From Viola odorata (taxonomy: Eukaryota > Streptophyta > Magnoliopsida > Malpighiales > Violaceae): a stretch of 64,000 nucleotides of DNA. The stretch covers positions 45,463,661 to 45,527,660 of the forward strand of contig OY829541.1 in the NCBI GenBank assembly GCA_963691705.1, in the 5' to 3' direction. Positions 34,746 through 47,015 of this stretch are shown here, one piece after another (within the stretch, counting starts at the first letter, position 1; the number at the start of each line of letters is the position of its first letter). Position numbers and translations under genes: made by a program. Below the pieces are notes generated by a model that saw only the letters and a program-made list of their open reading frames with translations, was not told the origin of the DNA and searched no databases.

Positions 34746-37700
34746 ATGGGTACCATGGCAGCTGAAATGAAAGAATTAAAGAACAGAGGCAGGCTCCCTG
34801 GACAAACCGAAGCAAACCCCAAGCATGAGGCTTGCGCTGTCACTCTCCGTAGTGGGCGTGAATTGCCATCCAGAGTTAGTCCAGATCTCGACGCCGAACA
34901 GACAGTCGAGCCCGGGATTAAACCAAGAAAAAATGAGACGATTCCAGATGTCATGATTGACAGAATACGATCTCCTAGAGGTTCTCCGAGGAATGACAAA
35001 AAGCCCCCAGAATTCACTCAAGAATATATCCATAAGATCCTTGAGCCTCCATTTCCCCAACGGTTGGTCAAATCAAAAAAGGAGAAGGATGACCGAGAGA
35101 TATTTGATATGCTCAGTAAAGTTCTTGTCAATATCCCTTTGATTCAAGCAATAAAAAATGTGCCCCGTTATGCCAAGTTCCTCAAAACTCTTTGCACCAA
35201 CAAATGCCATTTGGCCGGGGTCAACAAGATAAGTGTGGGAGCAAATGTTACTGCCCATATCCAACAGAAATTGCCTCCGAAATGTAAAGATCAGGGTATG
35301 TTTGTTATTCCATGTAAGATTGGATCGATCGAACTTGGAAAAGCTATGTGCGATCTAGGCGCCGGCATAAACGTTATGCCTTTGACAGTTTATAACAGTC
35401 TAGGCCTGGGTCCATTGAAGGAAACCCGCCTTGTTATCCAGTTGGCCGACCGATCCATTGTCCACCCTGAAGGTATTCTAGAAGATGTCCTCGTGCAAGT
35501 AGGAGATTTTCTATACCCTGCTGATTTTTATGTTATTACTATGGCTGAAGGAGAATCAACCAAGCCTTCGGATATTCTCCTTGGACGCCCGTTTCTCGCC
35601 ACAGCGCATGCCAAGATTGATGTTCATGATGCATCGATTACTCTCGAATTTGATGGCGAGATCATTAAGTTTGATATGATTGAAGCTATGCGACATCCTA
35701 CTGATTTTGCCAGCGTTAACTTTGTCGATGTTATTGACTCCTGTGTTGAGGATGTTTCCGATGCAGCCCTGGACAACCCCCTCCGACTTGCCCTCGAGAA
35801 AAGTATTACTTCAGAAGCACTCGAAGGGATTGCCATCACGCAAGTTACCACTCCAAAACTTCATTCTGTGGTCGCATCCCTTGATGCTCTACCTATTGAT
35901 CATTCGACATCTCCAGCCCTCGCTCCCTATAGTGCTGAGCATGTCAAGCTTCCTTCTTCTATTATTCAAGCTCCCGCCCTGGACTTGAAAGAACTACCTT
36001 CACACCTGAAGTATGCCTATCTTGGTGACAACAAGACCCTTCCAGTGATTGTCTCGAACAAATTAAGTGAGAAGGAAGAAACAGAATTGATCGATCTATT
36101 GAAAGAATACAAGCAAGCTATCGGCTGGACTATTGCCGATATCAAGGGCCTGTCTCCAGCCCTGTGCACCCACCGAATCTATCTTGATGATACCAACAAA
36201 ACAGTTTGTCAGCCTCAACGTCGGTTGAACCCTCCGATGATGGAAGTAGTGAAGAAAGAAGTGCTGAAATTATTAGATGCTGGTGTCATCTACCCCATAT
36301 CTGATAGCCCCTAGGTCAGCCCTATCCAGGTCGTGCCAAAGAAATCTAGCATTACCATCACTCCAGGCCAAGATGGTGAATCCATCCCAATCCGAATCCA
36401 AAATAGCTGGAGAGTGTGTATTGACTATCGGCGTCTCAACGCTGCCACAAGGAAGGATCATTTCCCGCTTCCATTCATCGACCGGATGTTGGAACGTCTC
36501 GCGGGCAAGACACACTACTGCTATCTAGACGGCTATTCCGGGTTCCATCAGATCCCAGTTGCTCTGGAGGACCAGGAAAAGACCACCTTTACTTGCCCTT
36601 TTGGAACCTTCGCGTATCGCCGAATGCCCTTTGGTCTTTGTAATGCCCCCGCTACTTTCCAGCGCTGTATGATGAGTATCTTCTCAGAATTCATCGAGGA
36701 CGGTATCGAGGTCTTTATGGATGACTTCACGGTATATGGGAATTCTTTCCACGAATGCATCTCCAATTTGAGAAAAGTCTTGCGCCGATGTGTTGAGACC
36801 AGCCTAGTCCTGAACTTTGAAAAATGCCACTTCATGGTCGATCCAGGTCTCGTCCTTGGTCACATTGTATCCAGCAAGGGAATCGAAGTTGATAAGGCCA
36901 AAGTTGAGGTGATTGAATCCCTTCCATACCCATCCAGTGTGCGGGATATTCGTTCCTTCCTCGGACATGCTGGGTTTTATCGACGCTTCATTAAGGACTT
37001 CTTGAAAATATCCAGGCCCGTGTGCCGATTATTGTAAAAAGATGTGGAGTTTCTATTCGATGAAGAATGTAAGGCTGCGTTCGATTTGCTGAAAAGCAAA
37101 CTCATTTATGCTCCTATCATTCGAGCCCCCGACTGGACCCTTCAATTTGAAATTATGTGTGATGCAAGCAACCAGGCCCTGGGCGCCGTTTTGGGTCAGA
37201 AGAAAGACAAAGAAACCTATGTTATCTATTATGTGTCTAAATTTCTGGATCCAGCCCAACAGAATTACACCACTACCGAAAAAGAGCTCCTGGCAGTTGT
37301 CTATGCCCTGGACAAGTTCCGCCAGTATCTCCTTGGGACTCATGTTATAGTGTATTCTGATCATTCTGCTCTCCGGTGCTTGTTGACCAAGGCTGATGCC
37401 AAGCCACGTCTCATAAGATGGATCCTCTTGCTCTAAGAATTTGATTTTTTAATCAAGGACAAGAAAGGGTGCGAGAATCTTATGGCCGACCATCTCAGCA
37501 GGCTTCCAGCCCAAGACGACAATTCCAAGGAACCCATCCGAGATACCTTCCCGGATGAGTACCTTTGTCTAGCCCAAGCTGTTCAGTACCCATGGTTCTC
37601 AGATATAGCTAACTTTTGTGCCACTGGATCTTTTCCAGCAGATGCTTCAGCTTCAGAGCGAACTCGCATTCAGAAGCAGTCCAAGTAGTACATATGGGAT

Positions 37701-38888
37701 AGCCCATATCTCTGGAAATATTGTTCAGACCAGATCGTTAGGCGGTGTGTTACACTTGATGAAGTGCCCTCGATCCTAAGATTCTGTCATTCCTCAACAA
37801 AAGGAGGCCACTTTGCATCAAAGAAGAAGGCCTTCAAGGTGTTGGAGGCTGGATTCTATTGGCCCTCAATCTTTAAGGATAGCTACATGTATTGTGCGTC
37901 CTGCCCTAGATGCCAGGTCACGGGTAATATAGGTGCACGGAACCAGATGCCCTTGACGAGCATTATCTCCTGCGAAATCTTTGATCTATAGGGTATCGAC
38001 TTCATGGGCCCGTTCCCGAACTCCCATGGTAACACGTATATCCTCCTTGCTGTGGACTATGTCTCGAAATGGATTGAGGCCAAGGCCACTAGGACTGATG
38101 ATTCCAAAGTGGTAGTCGAGTTCTTGCGCACCAACATCTTCAGCCGGTTCGGAGTCCCTAGAGCACTCATCAGCGATCGCGGCACTCATTTCTGTAACCG
38201 TGTTGTAGCATCTCTATTGACCAGGTATGGAGTCACCCATCGGGTTTCCACAGCTTACCACCCCCAGACAAATGGTCAGGCAGAGGTGTCTAACTGGGAG
38301 ATTAAAGCAATCTTGGAAAAAATGGTCAACCAGTCCCGAAAGGATTGGAGTCTGAAGTTAGACGATGCTCTTTGGGCATACTGTACAGCCTACAAAACCC
38401 TGATTGGGATGACCCCTTATCGCCTTGTCTATGGTAAGCGATGCCACTTACCCGTCGAGATCGAACACAAAGCTTTTTGGGCAATTCGCAAGGTTAACAT
38501 GGATCCAGGCCAAGCCGGGCAGCAACGCCGCTTATAAATTCAAGAGCTCGAGGAGCTCCGAAGCGACGCCTATGAGAATGCCCTGATTTACAAGGGTAAG
38601 ACCAACGACTACCATGACAAGATGCTGACACCAAAGTTCTTCGAAATTGGCCAGAAAGTTCTACTCTACAACTCTCGGTTGAGACTCTTCGCGGGCAAGC
38701 TGAAATCCAAATGGACTGGTCCCTACCTAGTCACTACTGTTTTTGATCATGGTGCTGTCGAGATCTAGAGCATGGATACAGGAGTGTTATTCAAAGTCAA
38801 TGGCCACAGGCTCAAGCCCTACTACGAAGGATTTCGTCCCTTCACCATCGACAAGATAGGGTTGGAGGATCCTTCCATCCCGACCTAG
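34746..38888 (+). pseudogene. pol: Athila pol (protease, RT, RNase H, integrase), multiple stops
   Basis: Domains in order: protease with CDLGAGINVMPL (about 35348); reverse transcriptase with LDGYSGFHQIPV and FMDDFTVYGNSF (about 36530-36740); RNase H with CDASNQALGAVLG and TTEKELLAVVYALDKF (37160-37320); integrase with an HHCC zinc-binding part ending CPRCQ (about 37910), [17 protein letters not shown] and a glutamate in NGQAEVSN, forming the DDE core; then a C-terminal region to the stop at 38886. In-frame stops at 36312, 37035, 37434, 37686, 37989, 38535 and 38766 inactivate it. The frame is otherwise well kept, so decay is mostly point mutation. Confidence 0.92.
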
Positions 38889-39460
38889 ACTCCGTTGAGA
38901 ACGTCCAGGCCTGGACGTAAATATCAAGGCCAACTGAATGGGCATCCCGCATGCCGTTCCCCTCTCTTTCCCTTCTCTTTATTTTCTTGCCCTGAACATG
39001 CATTTAATTTCCTGCCTGATTGTATAATTTATGCCCATGCATGCGCTCTTTTTTTTAATTAATGTGAATTTAATTTGTTTCTCTTTTTACCATACATGCC
39101 ATTAATTTCCTTGTTTCCTTTCCATGTTTATCCATTTATTATCTTTATTTTTATTTTCCCTCTTTCCTTTTTATCTTTTCGTCTTCATGTGCATTTGAAA
39201 TTTGAATTCACTTACCTTTTTGCAGGTGGGCACTAACAAGGGGCGCCACGCCAAACCCCAGTGCGCCACGTCCACACTGTGTCAGACGCGAATCGCGTCT
39301 GACAGCGTGATTCCCTCCATCCGCCTCTATCTCTTCCCATCCCTCCCCTTTTTACGCCTTGTCAGCCTCACTTCTCTCACATATTCCTTTCACCCAAACA
39401 ACTCACCATCTCTACCACCTCTTTCTTCTCTCTTTTTCACCTCACCACCAACCTTTCACC
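38889..39460 (+). other. Athila spacer between pol and the third ORF
   Basis: Untranslated sequence. It is very T/C-rich from about 38960 to 39180, followed at 39200-39460 by a C-rich leader before the third ORF. No gene seen. Confidence 0.6.
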
Positions 39461-41314
39461 ATGGTAAGAGTCAAGAAGATGGCCCACAGAAACACCTCTG
39501 GCTCCAGCCCCAACGCTCCACCTCATAGCCCCGTGGTTTCTTCTTCTTCCACTACCCATAGTGTAAACCCATCTCCTTCACCCTCTCTCACTCTACCTCT
39601 ACCTACTACTCCTCTCTCACAACCTCTAGCCACCGAGTCCGCCGCCGCCGATTCTCCTAGAAAGGAGCCCGCCGCCACCACTGCCGTTCCTCAACTCTCA
39701 CCCATGACCAGATCCAGAAAATCCAGGGCTCTAGTGCGTCACACCACCACCAAAAGCTCTCGCCCCACGAAAGCCAAGGCCTCTGCCGCGGCCAAACGCG
39801 AACTCACGGTGTCGGAGGTGCTGAAAGAGGTTCTCATCTCTGGATCTGATGGGGAAACTGAATCCCCTGGTTCTGAGGTTGCCCCGGAGCTTGAAGTTGA
39901 AGGGAAGGACGCCATGGATGTCAGTGGCGATGGAAGAGAAGAAGAAGAGGACGTCAAGGGCGCCAGCGAAGAGGCGACCGAGTCTGGCCCAGCTGAGCAA
40001 ACCCCTGAGCCCAAATCCACGGCGAAAGTTCCACCAGCGCCGGAGGATGAACCCACTCCGACTACCCAGAAGCGCAAAGCACCACCATCCAGCAACGGGA
40101 AAGCCAAGGTCTCGACTGCCAAAAAGGCCAAGCCCTCTGTCGAGGTCTCGACACCGTCTTCCGCGTCCACCCCTCAAACTTCCCAGGTGACTTCTATCCC
40201 TTCTGCTGGTTGGGTTAAGTTTAATGACAAGCCGTCTTTAGATAGGCTGGCTGTGTTGCTCCCGAAAGGCGTGCGCCCTTGTGCACGCCTGGATATGAGT
40301 TTTCTTGAAAAGATGCATGTAGGGTCAAGAGTTAAGGAGTTTATTGCCAATATTGGGTGGGAATTGTTGTTCTTCCTCGAGCATCCGAACTTTGTCGAGC
40401 TCTCTCTAGAGTTCTTTACTTCATTTTGGACTGTCTCTGAGCATTTTAAGTCTAGAGGTAAGACTGCCCCTGATTTGTCTGCCCTGGAAGCTATTAGTTT
40501 TAGGTTGATGAAAAAATGGCTCCCCATGTCTAGTGATGAATTTAACTGTGCCTTGGGTTTTGTTACTGCTTCTGATTTGAGCTCTGATACATATACATCT
40601 GCTTTGACTAATTATCCTGATGACTTTGATGGTAATTCGGCGTTTCGGGAGCTAACTAGCAAACCCAATGCCACCTTTAGCCCGAAATCGGCCAAAGCTC
40701 ATGAAATCAGTGATCCTTGCATGCGTATCTTGCATCGATATCTGGCCCTTACCTTCGCAGGTAAGCATACTTCTTCAGGCCAGCTGTCGTTGTAAGAATT
40801 GTTCTTTTTATGGTGCATGTATAAAAAACGTAGAGTTAACTTAGGCTTTTAGGTTGCCACCACTGTCACTGGTATTCAAAACAATAGTCGAGGCCCCGCC
40901 TTTGGTTCTCTTATCACTCTGCTTGCCATTAATTTGCGTGGTCTCGACCTTGCTAAGCATAGATCTTTAACCCCTGTCCCGGATACGGTTCTAGACCTCA
41001 GAACTCTTGACCGGATGGGGCACCTTTGTCTCTCACACAAAGTTTTGACTTTCAGTACAGTTTGCACCAACCAGAAAGAGCAGGTTTTTGGAGCAAAGCA
41101 CGGTGGCAAGTTTACTTGGCCTTCGGAAGTGCAATCTTCTACTCAGCCCCCTCCAGACCCAGCTAGTAGCTCCCGCCCAGCAGCGACTCCAGCCCCCGAT
41201 ATCACTCCTATGTCCATCAATGCTCCAGCCCTTGAAAGGCTCCTCTACGCAATCCTTACTGAACTCCGCGGTCTGACTACTGAAGTCGCGCGCCATAATC
41301 TTCCCCCCCATTAA
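39461..41314 (+). pseudogene. Athila third ORF (env-position / ATHILA ORF-type protein)
   Basis: The frame from ATG 39461 to 40795 encodes a Ser/Pro/Thr- and Ala-rich, charged N-terminal half with a lysine-rich stretch (KRKAPPSSNGKAKVSTAKK), then a conserved-looking block (WVKFNDKPSLDRLAVL, EFIANIGWELLFFLEHPNF, MKKWLPMSSDEFNCALGF). Athila elements carry such a protein downstream of pol, sometimes called env-like or ATHILA ORF-1; its function is unknown, and I see no convincing signal peptide or membrane anchor. At 40760 there is a donor-like CAG-GTAAGC and at 40852 an acceptor; the continuation (IQNNSRGPAFGSLITLLAIN to ending RHNLPPH) runs to TAA at 41314. Joined at those sites the frames do not match, so either the splice sites differ or an indel has occurred. 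Confidence 0.6.
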
Positions 41315-42876
41315 TCCCGCCCTGAACAATCGTTCCACCCTCGTGGAGGGTTTTAAATTTCTGTCTTGTACTTCTCTTTAAAATTGAACTTCTGTGTTTG
41401 TGTGCCCTTCTCGCATTGAGGACAATACGAAGCCTAAGTGTGGGGAGGGACTTTATCCTTGCTTGCTTTTAATTTTTGTGTGTGAACGCATGTTTATTTT
41501 CATGTTTGTTGCATGACTACATGATGCGGATTTTCTTGAATTTTTCTCAGATTTTTCCAGCTATCTTTTTGCACTGCCAGTTTTGTTTTAAAACCCCCAA
41601 GGCATGGACACACACTTCCAGCTTGCGCACATGAAAAAGGTCCTTTTTTATCAGTCTAGGCCTAGTCACGCAGTCTTTGCCTGTTGCCCCTTATGTCCAC
41701 ATCTAGGTCTGGATAGTTGCAATCAAAATTGAACCTTGTGAGCATGATTGAGCCTCAACGATATATTTTTGTTCATGTGTGAATAGTTGCATGGCTTAGC
41801 AAAGCACTAAATTTTCATGATATCCCTGGGTGCGGACACCATTAGTCATAGGAAAGCGTCGAAAGGATAAAAGACTTTGTAAAAATTTCTTTTTGCTTCT
41901 CTTCTCCTTTGTTTTTTGCCATCTTCTTCTCTCCATCTCTAGACCCCGACACCCCCTTCTCACCCTAGTTTCTTAACCATTTGAGCTGATTCATTCATCT
42001 TTTCCTTGGCAGGTGAGGTAGAGTTCGAAGAGGGCGATGTCGAGGGCTAGACAACACAACCAAGCCGAAGTGTGGGGAAGATACATTAAAACCGCAGTGC
42101 TGAAAGCAGGAAAAAGGGCCAGCAACATCAGAATGGAAAAAATGGAAGCAATAGCAGAAATGTCTCGCCCTAGCCATGAGAAATCCAAGCATCCAAGGTT
42201 CGTAGCCTCTTCCCTAAAAAAAAAAAAAATTAATAATAATAAATAAATAAAAAAAAGCAATAAAGGATCGAGGCACGAACACAAGTGAGCAAAGAACCTG
42301 CCAGCATATTATCAAAGAAAGAAACTCCCCTCTCCAGAAGAAGTACCAGTTGTCTAGCCCTCATCTTCCGTCCAGTCCTCGACGAGCGCTACCTCGCCAA
42401 TTTGCTTCTTTCAGCCAAGGAAACATTCCGGGTTTCATTTTATCTCTCATCTCTTCCTTAGCCACCTCTTTCACTGTTCTTTCTTTCCCCCTATTGCAAA
42501 GTCTTTTAGATCGAATGATTGCCTATGCATGTGGATCGCTACTCGGATTGATGTGCAAATTGTGTGTTCTGTTGTGTCATTGCATTAGTTTGAGTGATTT
42601 AAACAGATGAACCCTGCTTATGAGAGCGAGTGTAAACACGACCTGTGAGGATTGCTTCTGTTTGGGCCTGGATGTGGAAAAGTTTAATCTCTAGGGTCGT
42701 TATCCTTTTGGTTTAACGCAGGTGTGCATCTAGGCAAGGTCTGTTGTGTCGCAGCTTGGTCTGATCCTAAGGATCCTTGCTCTTGTGTCTCGTTGGATGT
42801 GTGTCGTGTGTGTCTTGGGGTGGTTTTAAGTTTTGATTGATGCTCGAGGGCGAGCATTGGGCAGTGTGGGGATGTT
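41315..42876 (+). other. Athila 3' untranslated region
   Basis: No gene recognised. It includes a poly-A/TAA run near 42218-42258 and ends in the purine-rich GGGCAGTGTGGGGATG just before the 3' LTR, which is the likely polypurine tract. Its last 400 bp are homologous to the older remnant at 30280-30690. Confidence 0.6.
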
Positions 42877-44198
42877 TGATATGCGTGTGTTTTCTAGATA
42901 TTTTCTCTTTAATTTTGCATGTTTTCCCTCCTTGATGCTACTAACTTGCTCTGTTTTCAATACTTCTTGCCATATCCAGCCCTGGAGGAGAAAAAGACAG
43001 AAAGCACACGCCTTGGGATGGAATTGAGCAGCTTTGGAAGTCTCCCAGTCTTCGTCGCGGCCTAGACGTATTTCCTCAGTCGAGCCCTAGATGCGCGCAT
43101 TCGTGTCCAGCCCTGGACTAACTGTGAAGCCGAAAAGTGCTGCGTTTTACCCTCGATCAGAAGCCGCACGTGCTTGCAATCCATCTTGGAGCGCACGAAG
43201 AGAGACGCCAGCGAGATTCCTCTCTGATCCCTTTTGAGCGTCCTAGGAATATTCTCCCTAGGACGTGGTCCAGCCCAGCTGTCCCTTTCCTCCCGTTTTA
43301 TCTTCTTCCCTTAGCTGGATTTGTCCTCTAGTTAGCTTAGGGTTGTATATAAACATTAACTTTAGGATTTTTAGGGTAAGCAACATTGGTAGGAGGCAGA
43401 AATCAGCATACTTGCTATTTTCCTCTCTTCTTTGGGATTTGTTCCTCCATCTTCAAGCTGTAGCCGCCGGCCAGCGTTAGTCTTTCACCGGAGCTTTTCA
43501 GCTCCGGCTGGTATTTAATAGTTTTCTTCCCATTTTCTTGTTTTCCTTTTATGCTTGCTATTGAATCTATTTATATTTATGTTATTATGAGTATGAGTAG
43601 CTAGATCCTTTCGTCTTAGCAAAAGGTTTTTCCAAGGGTTGCAAGGGTAGTTGTGAAGCCTTAATGTTCTTCATAAACTCTTATGCGTGTATTTAATCTC
43701 TTGCCATTTTACTGTCATATTGCACTGGATCTATAGAAGCCTGATCAACTGCTGTATTTTCCTTTGTAATTACTGCCATTTCTTTAGAATCAGTAGGCAC
43801 CTAGCCCGGAGTCATTAGGTTGCTTGTCCAATCCGGCTAGGGCTGGAGGTTAACTAGGGTGGATCTGACAACGTCTTGCCCTAGACGTGTCTTCCTCCAC
43901 TTCATGGGCCTCTGAATCTCCCCATAAGCGAACCTTGGGGAAGGACAGAGTGTCAAGGTCTTGCCCATAAGCGTACCTTGGGCGAGACTTCTCTTACGAA
44001 GGTAGATAGGAGGCCTAAGCGTACCTGGCCTCTATAGCACGTCTGCACTGTGAGAGTGGAATATCCTTGAGCTGATGACCAACTAGACCTAGACGCAACC
44101 CGCGGAATGACTTTGCTAAGACTCTTTCCTATTATCTGATTTACCCCTCTTGTGATACTGTTTTATTACCTTTAGATAATTTTTACTTTATTTAGTTC
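42877..44198 (+). repeat. 3' LTR of the Athila-type element, truncated at its right end
   Basis: Matches 31783 to about 33104 of the 5' LTR with roughly two dozen differences by eye, mostly transitions. It stops at TTTAGTTC (44198), where the Tat element's TGATAATAATCC begins. The remaining ~207 bp of the LTR are absent here and do not resume after the Tat element at 59319. Confidence 0.92.
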
Positions 44199-44759
44199 TG
44201 ATAATAATCCACCTAACGACAAGGGTATTTCCGTCTCTTATCCCACATGGAAAGATCAGAACCACTGTTCCTACCTCCACGGTAGGGTCGAGGCTGTCAT
44301 CTCCCTCGTTAAGAGGCTAACGCTAGGAGAGCTAACATCACGAGGGGGGGGGGTCCCCACATCCACCTTCTGGACAACCAGAGGTGCCATCCCACCCCAA
44401 GGGAAACGCACCAACCGTTACCTCGCCTGGGTAACAACCATGTCTCCACGCACCGCCCTAACGGTATATCACAACATGGGCAAATCCCTGCCCCTGACGG
44501 GACCGGTTGCTCCCTAGCAAAATTACCCTCGCGAAAACGCTTCTTTCATCTATAAATACCTCCCTCACAAAGGACGAAGGTAAGCACGAATTACTGGCCC
44601 AAGCTTTGCCAAATTCACTACACCTACTGACTTAAGCATCGGAGTGTTTCCGCCGGAGACCCCCTCCGGCGTATTGCAGGTACTGCGGACCGCCGTGGGC
44701 ACTGATCTAAGAGGACCACTTTCTCCATATATCCTTCGGCAGAAGACAAATTCTTATCA
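44199..44759 (+). repeat. 5' LTR of the Tat-type element
   Basis: 561 bp, starting TGATAATAATCCACC and ending TTCTTATCA. TATA box TATAAATA at 44551-44558. A run of G at about 44345-44353 is longer in the other LTR. The sequence after it (TTGGTGCTTTCGTTGAGAG, from about 44763) is where the primer-binding site should be; I do not assign a tRNA. Confidence 0.92.
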
Positions 44760-45656
44760 AATTGGTGCTTTCGTTGAGAGTGTTGGTTCTATTAAGTGAG
44801 CATCCTTAATAACCAAGCTCCTTCCTCCCCGAAGCTAGAAGGGTTATGGCCTCGGAGTCAGATCCCGCGCTGTCCCAATCCTCCAGCATCCCCTACAACA
44901 CCCGCCGATGACTTTTTGCTTTCGCTACCTCTGATATCTCTACTCCAGTGCAAGATGTCACTGCGGGAGAATCAGATCTTCCTCCTGGGCAGAGTACGGA
45001 AGAAATTACATTCCAAATTTGTTCCCCCTTTTCCCACATAGCGGGAACCAGTCATTCTACCCCCAAGCAAGTAGGTCCACGATAGGTGAAGCAAACAACC
45101 CTTTCGCAAGCTCAATAGCAGCTCTCCAAGCTCAATTGGATCAGTTGACAGAGATGGCTGCTGGATTTACTCCTCATGCCTCGAGACCTGGTGTGTCCTT
45201 CCGAATAGTTTTCACTCCGTCCATTGTCAACGAACGACCAATATCGCCCCGACGATCTAGGGGACTCCCATCCTCCTTACCTTTTTCCTCGCCCCCCATA
45301 AATGTCCCACCGCTCACGCGAGGACCTGTTGAACATTCTGGACAATATAGGGGGAAATCCCTATCCCTGAGGTAGCCCGCCGACATGATGAGCACAGAGA
45401 ACACTGGGATGATCGGCGGGGGGAGATATTCTGAGAGCAATCTCCTAGATACAGTGAGAGATCTAGCAACAGAGGTCGACGAGCTCGAACTCCAAGAAGC
45501 CGTAGCTGATCTCCCAGGCGACATCAAGAATATGACCCTCAGAATCCCAGATATGATGTTGAAATTCCACACCCGCATCAGCCTCGTGGGGTCCCTGATA
45601 TTAACGTTGGCCATCCGTTCAGTTACCGTGTCAGGCACCACAGGGTCCGTCGGCAT
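44760..45656 (+). pseudogene. Tat leader and degraded gag N-terminal region
   Basis: An ATG at 44846 opens MASESDPALSQSSS in a context typical of Tat gag starts, but the frame meets TGA after about 20 codons. Other frames take over, including 45019-45375 (AALQAQLDQLTEMAAG, a likely gag coiled region) and 45385-45657, which implies several frameshifts before the better-preserved gag domain. Confidence 0.5.
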
Positions 45657-47014
45657 GTGAAACTCCCTACAGAATCATATGATGGCACGAAAGATCCCAT
45701 TTCTCACCTCAATAAGGTGAAAGACTTTGTGCAATTCCAAACCCGCAGTGATGCTGCATTATGTCAGATCTTCGTGATGACGCTGTCAGGAGTGGCACGT
45801 CTTTGGTTTGAGGGACTCCCGGCCGGGTCTATTGATAATTTTTCTCAACTGGAAGAAAAATTCAAAAGTCGGTTTAGCACGGCTATTCCTATCAGGAAGT
45901 CAGCAGCTGCACTATTCGATATTCATCGAAGACCGCAGGAATCATTGAACGACTTTCTAGGTCGATTTGATCTTGAAATGTCCCTAACGCCAGGGGTCAC
46001 TATTGATTTTGCGGTTGAGGCCCTGAAACGCAATTGTTGATACGGGAAATTGAGAGACACGTTAACGGTGGACCCGCCGCTAACCCTGGATGTGTTGAGG
46101 CTAAAAGTGCATAATTATGCGAGGATGGAAGAGGAGGAAAATAGGGAATGGATCCGAAACATGCCAACGGACCCATACTTGGCCCTTAACGCCCCGCATA
46201 GCAGTGCCCCTGACACGCGACCCACTGAGGATCATGGACAACGAAAAGAGCATACTGTCAAGGCCTCTAACCGGCAGAGAGGCAATTTCTCGAAAGGAAG
46301 ACCCGGAGGGTCCCCCACTCGGAAACAAGCAGATCCGCCAAAGGGCCGGATATATGATCCTGACCTTCCATCTCTTATACTCACAAGGGCTGAAATCCTA
46401 GCGATAGTCCAACAGCGAAATCTGCCCATTAGATATCCAGCTCCTGTGAAGCCAGGAGTGATCATGGGAGGAAGGGAAAACGCGTATTGCAAGTTCCACA
46501 AGGTCAAGGGACATTCGACGGATGTATGCAGAGAACTGAAATTGGCCATAGAGCGATTGGTCGAAGAGGGCTACCTCGGAGAATTTGCCACCAAGGCAAG
46601 AGAAGAGGCCAGGAACAACCCAACTGGAATGAGAACTGATCAGAGGCAAACGCCTTCACACGCCACGGGGGCTAACGCAATTCCCCTTGGACAAAATAGA
46701 GAAGCTCTCATTGTTCATAGCGATCAGATGCCTATGATTAATATCATCGCCGGGGGAACACCCTACTTCAAGGAGGCCATACCACAAACGCCCAATCCTG
46801 GGGAAAAGCGCAAGCGAGAGAACGCACAGGTAAAAATTGAGGCGATCAGTGCCTTAGACAGAATGATATTGTCCTTCTCAGAAGAAGACAAAAAAGGCAT
46901 TGTTTTCCCGCATAACGACGCGTTGGTAGTAACACCCGTCATTGGAAGTCACGGGGTGAGAAGAACCCTTGTTGACAACGAGAGCGCAGTAAATCTATTT
47001 TCGTTGGAAGCATA
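45657..47014 (+). pseudogene. gag: Tat gag domain through protease start, one early stop
   Basis: The frame holds the retrotransposon gag domain (YDGTKDPISHLNKVKDF, SGVARLWFEGLPAGSI, LEEKFKSRF, ESLNDFLGRF). A TGA at 46038 interrupts it, and the same frame continues through a basic stretch to a zinc-binding-like CKFHKVKGHSTDVC at about 46490, then to a protease-like region (RRTLVDNESAVNLFS, about 46960), ending at TAA 47013-47015. The protease catalytic position reads D-N-E rather than the usual D-S/T/G-G, which would inactivate it. Confidence 0.8.
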
Positions 47015-47015
47015 A

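Larger units (their letters stand above)
31783..44198 (+). mobile_element. Athila-type Ty3/gypsy retrotransposon, 3' LTR truncated
   Basis: Order: 5' LTR, primer-binding site, gag (from 33366), protease-RT-RNase H-integrase (34746-38888), a third ORF (39461-41314), a 3' untranslated region and a truncated 3' LTR (42877-44198). The DLGA protease motif, FMDDF reverse transcriptase box, a long 3' region with an additional ORF, and the primer-binding site type all fit the Athila clade. The genes carry about ten in-frame stops, so this copy cannot encode its own proteins. The 3' LTR lacks its last ~207 bp and abuts the Tat element's 5' LTR. Confidence 0.9.

Noticed and set aside
39731..40177. Minus-strand ORFs of 140-150 residues opposite the Athila third ORF
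   Set aside because: They lie antisense to a better supported frame, are GC- and Arg/Ser-biased, and match nothing I know. They look like shadows of codon bias.
39461..41314. A true viral-type envelope gene
   Set aside because: No clear signal peptide, fusion peptide or membrane anchor is visible. It is described only as the Athila third ORF.
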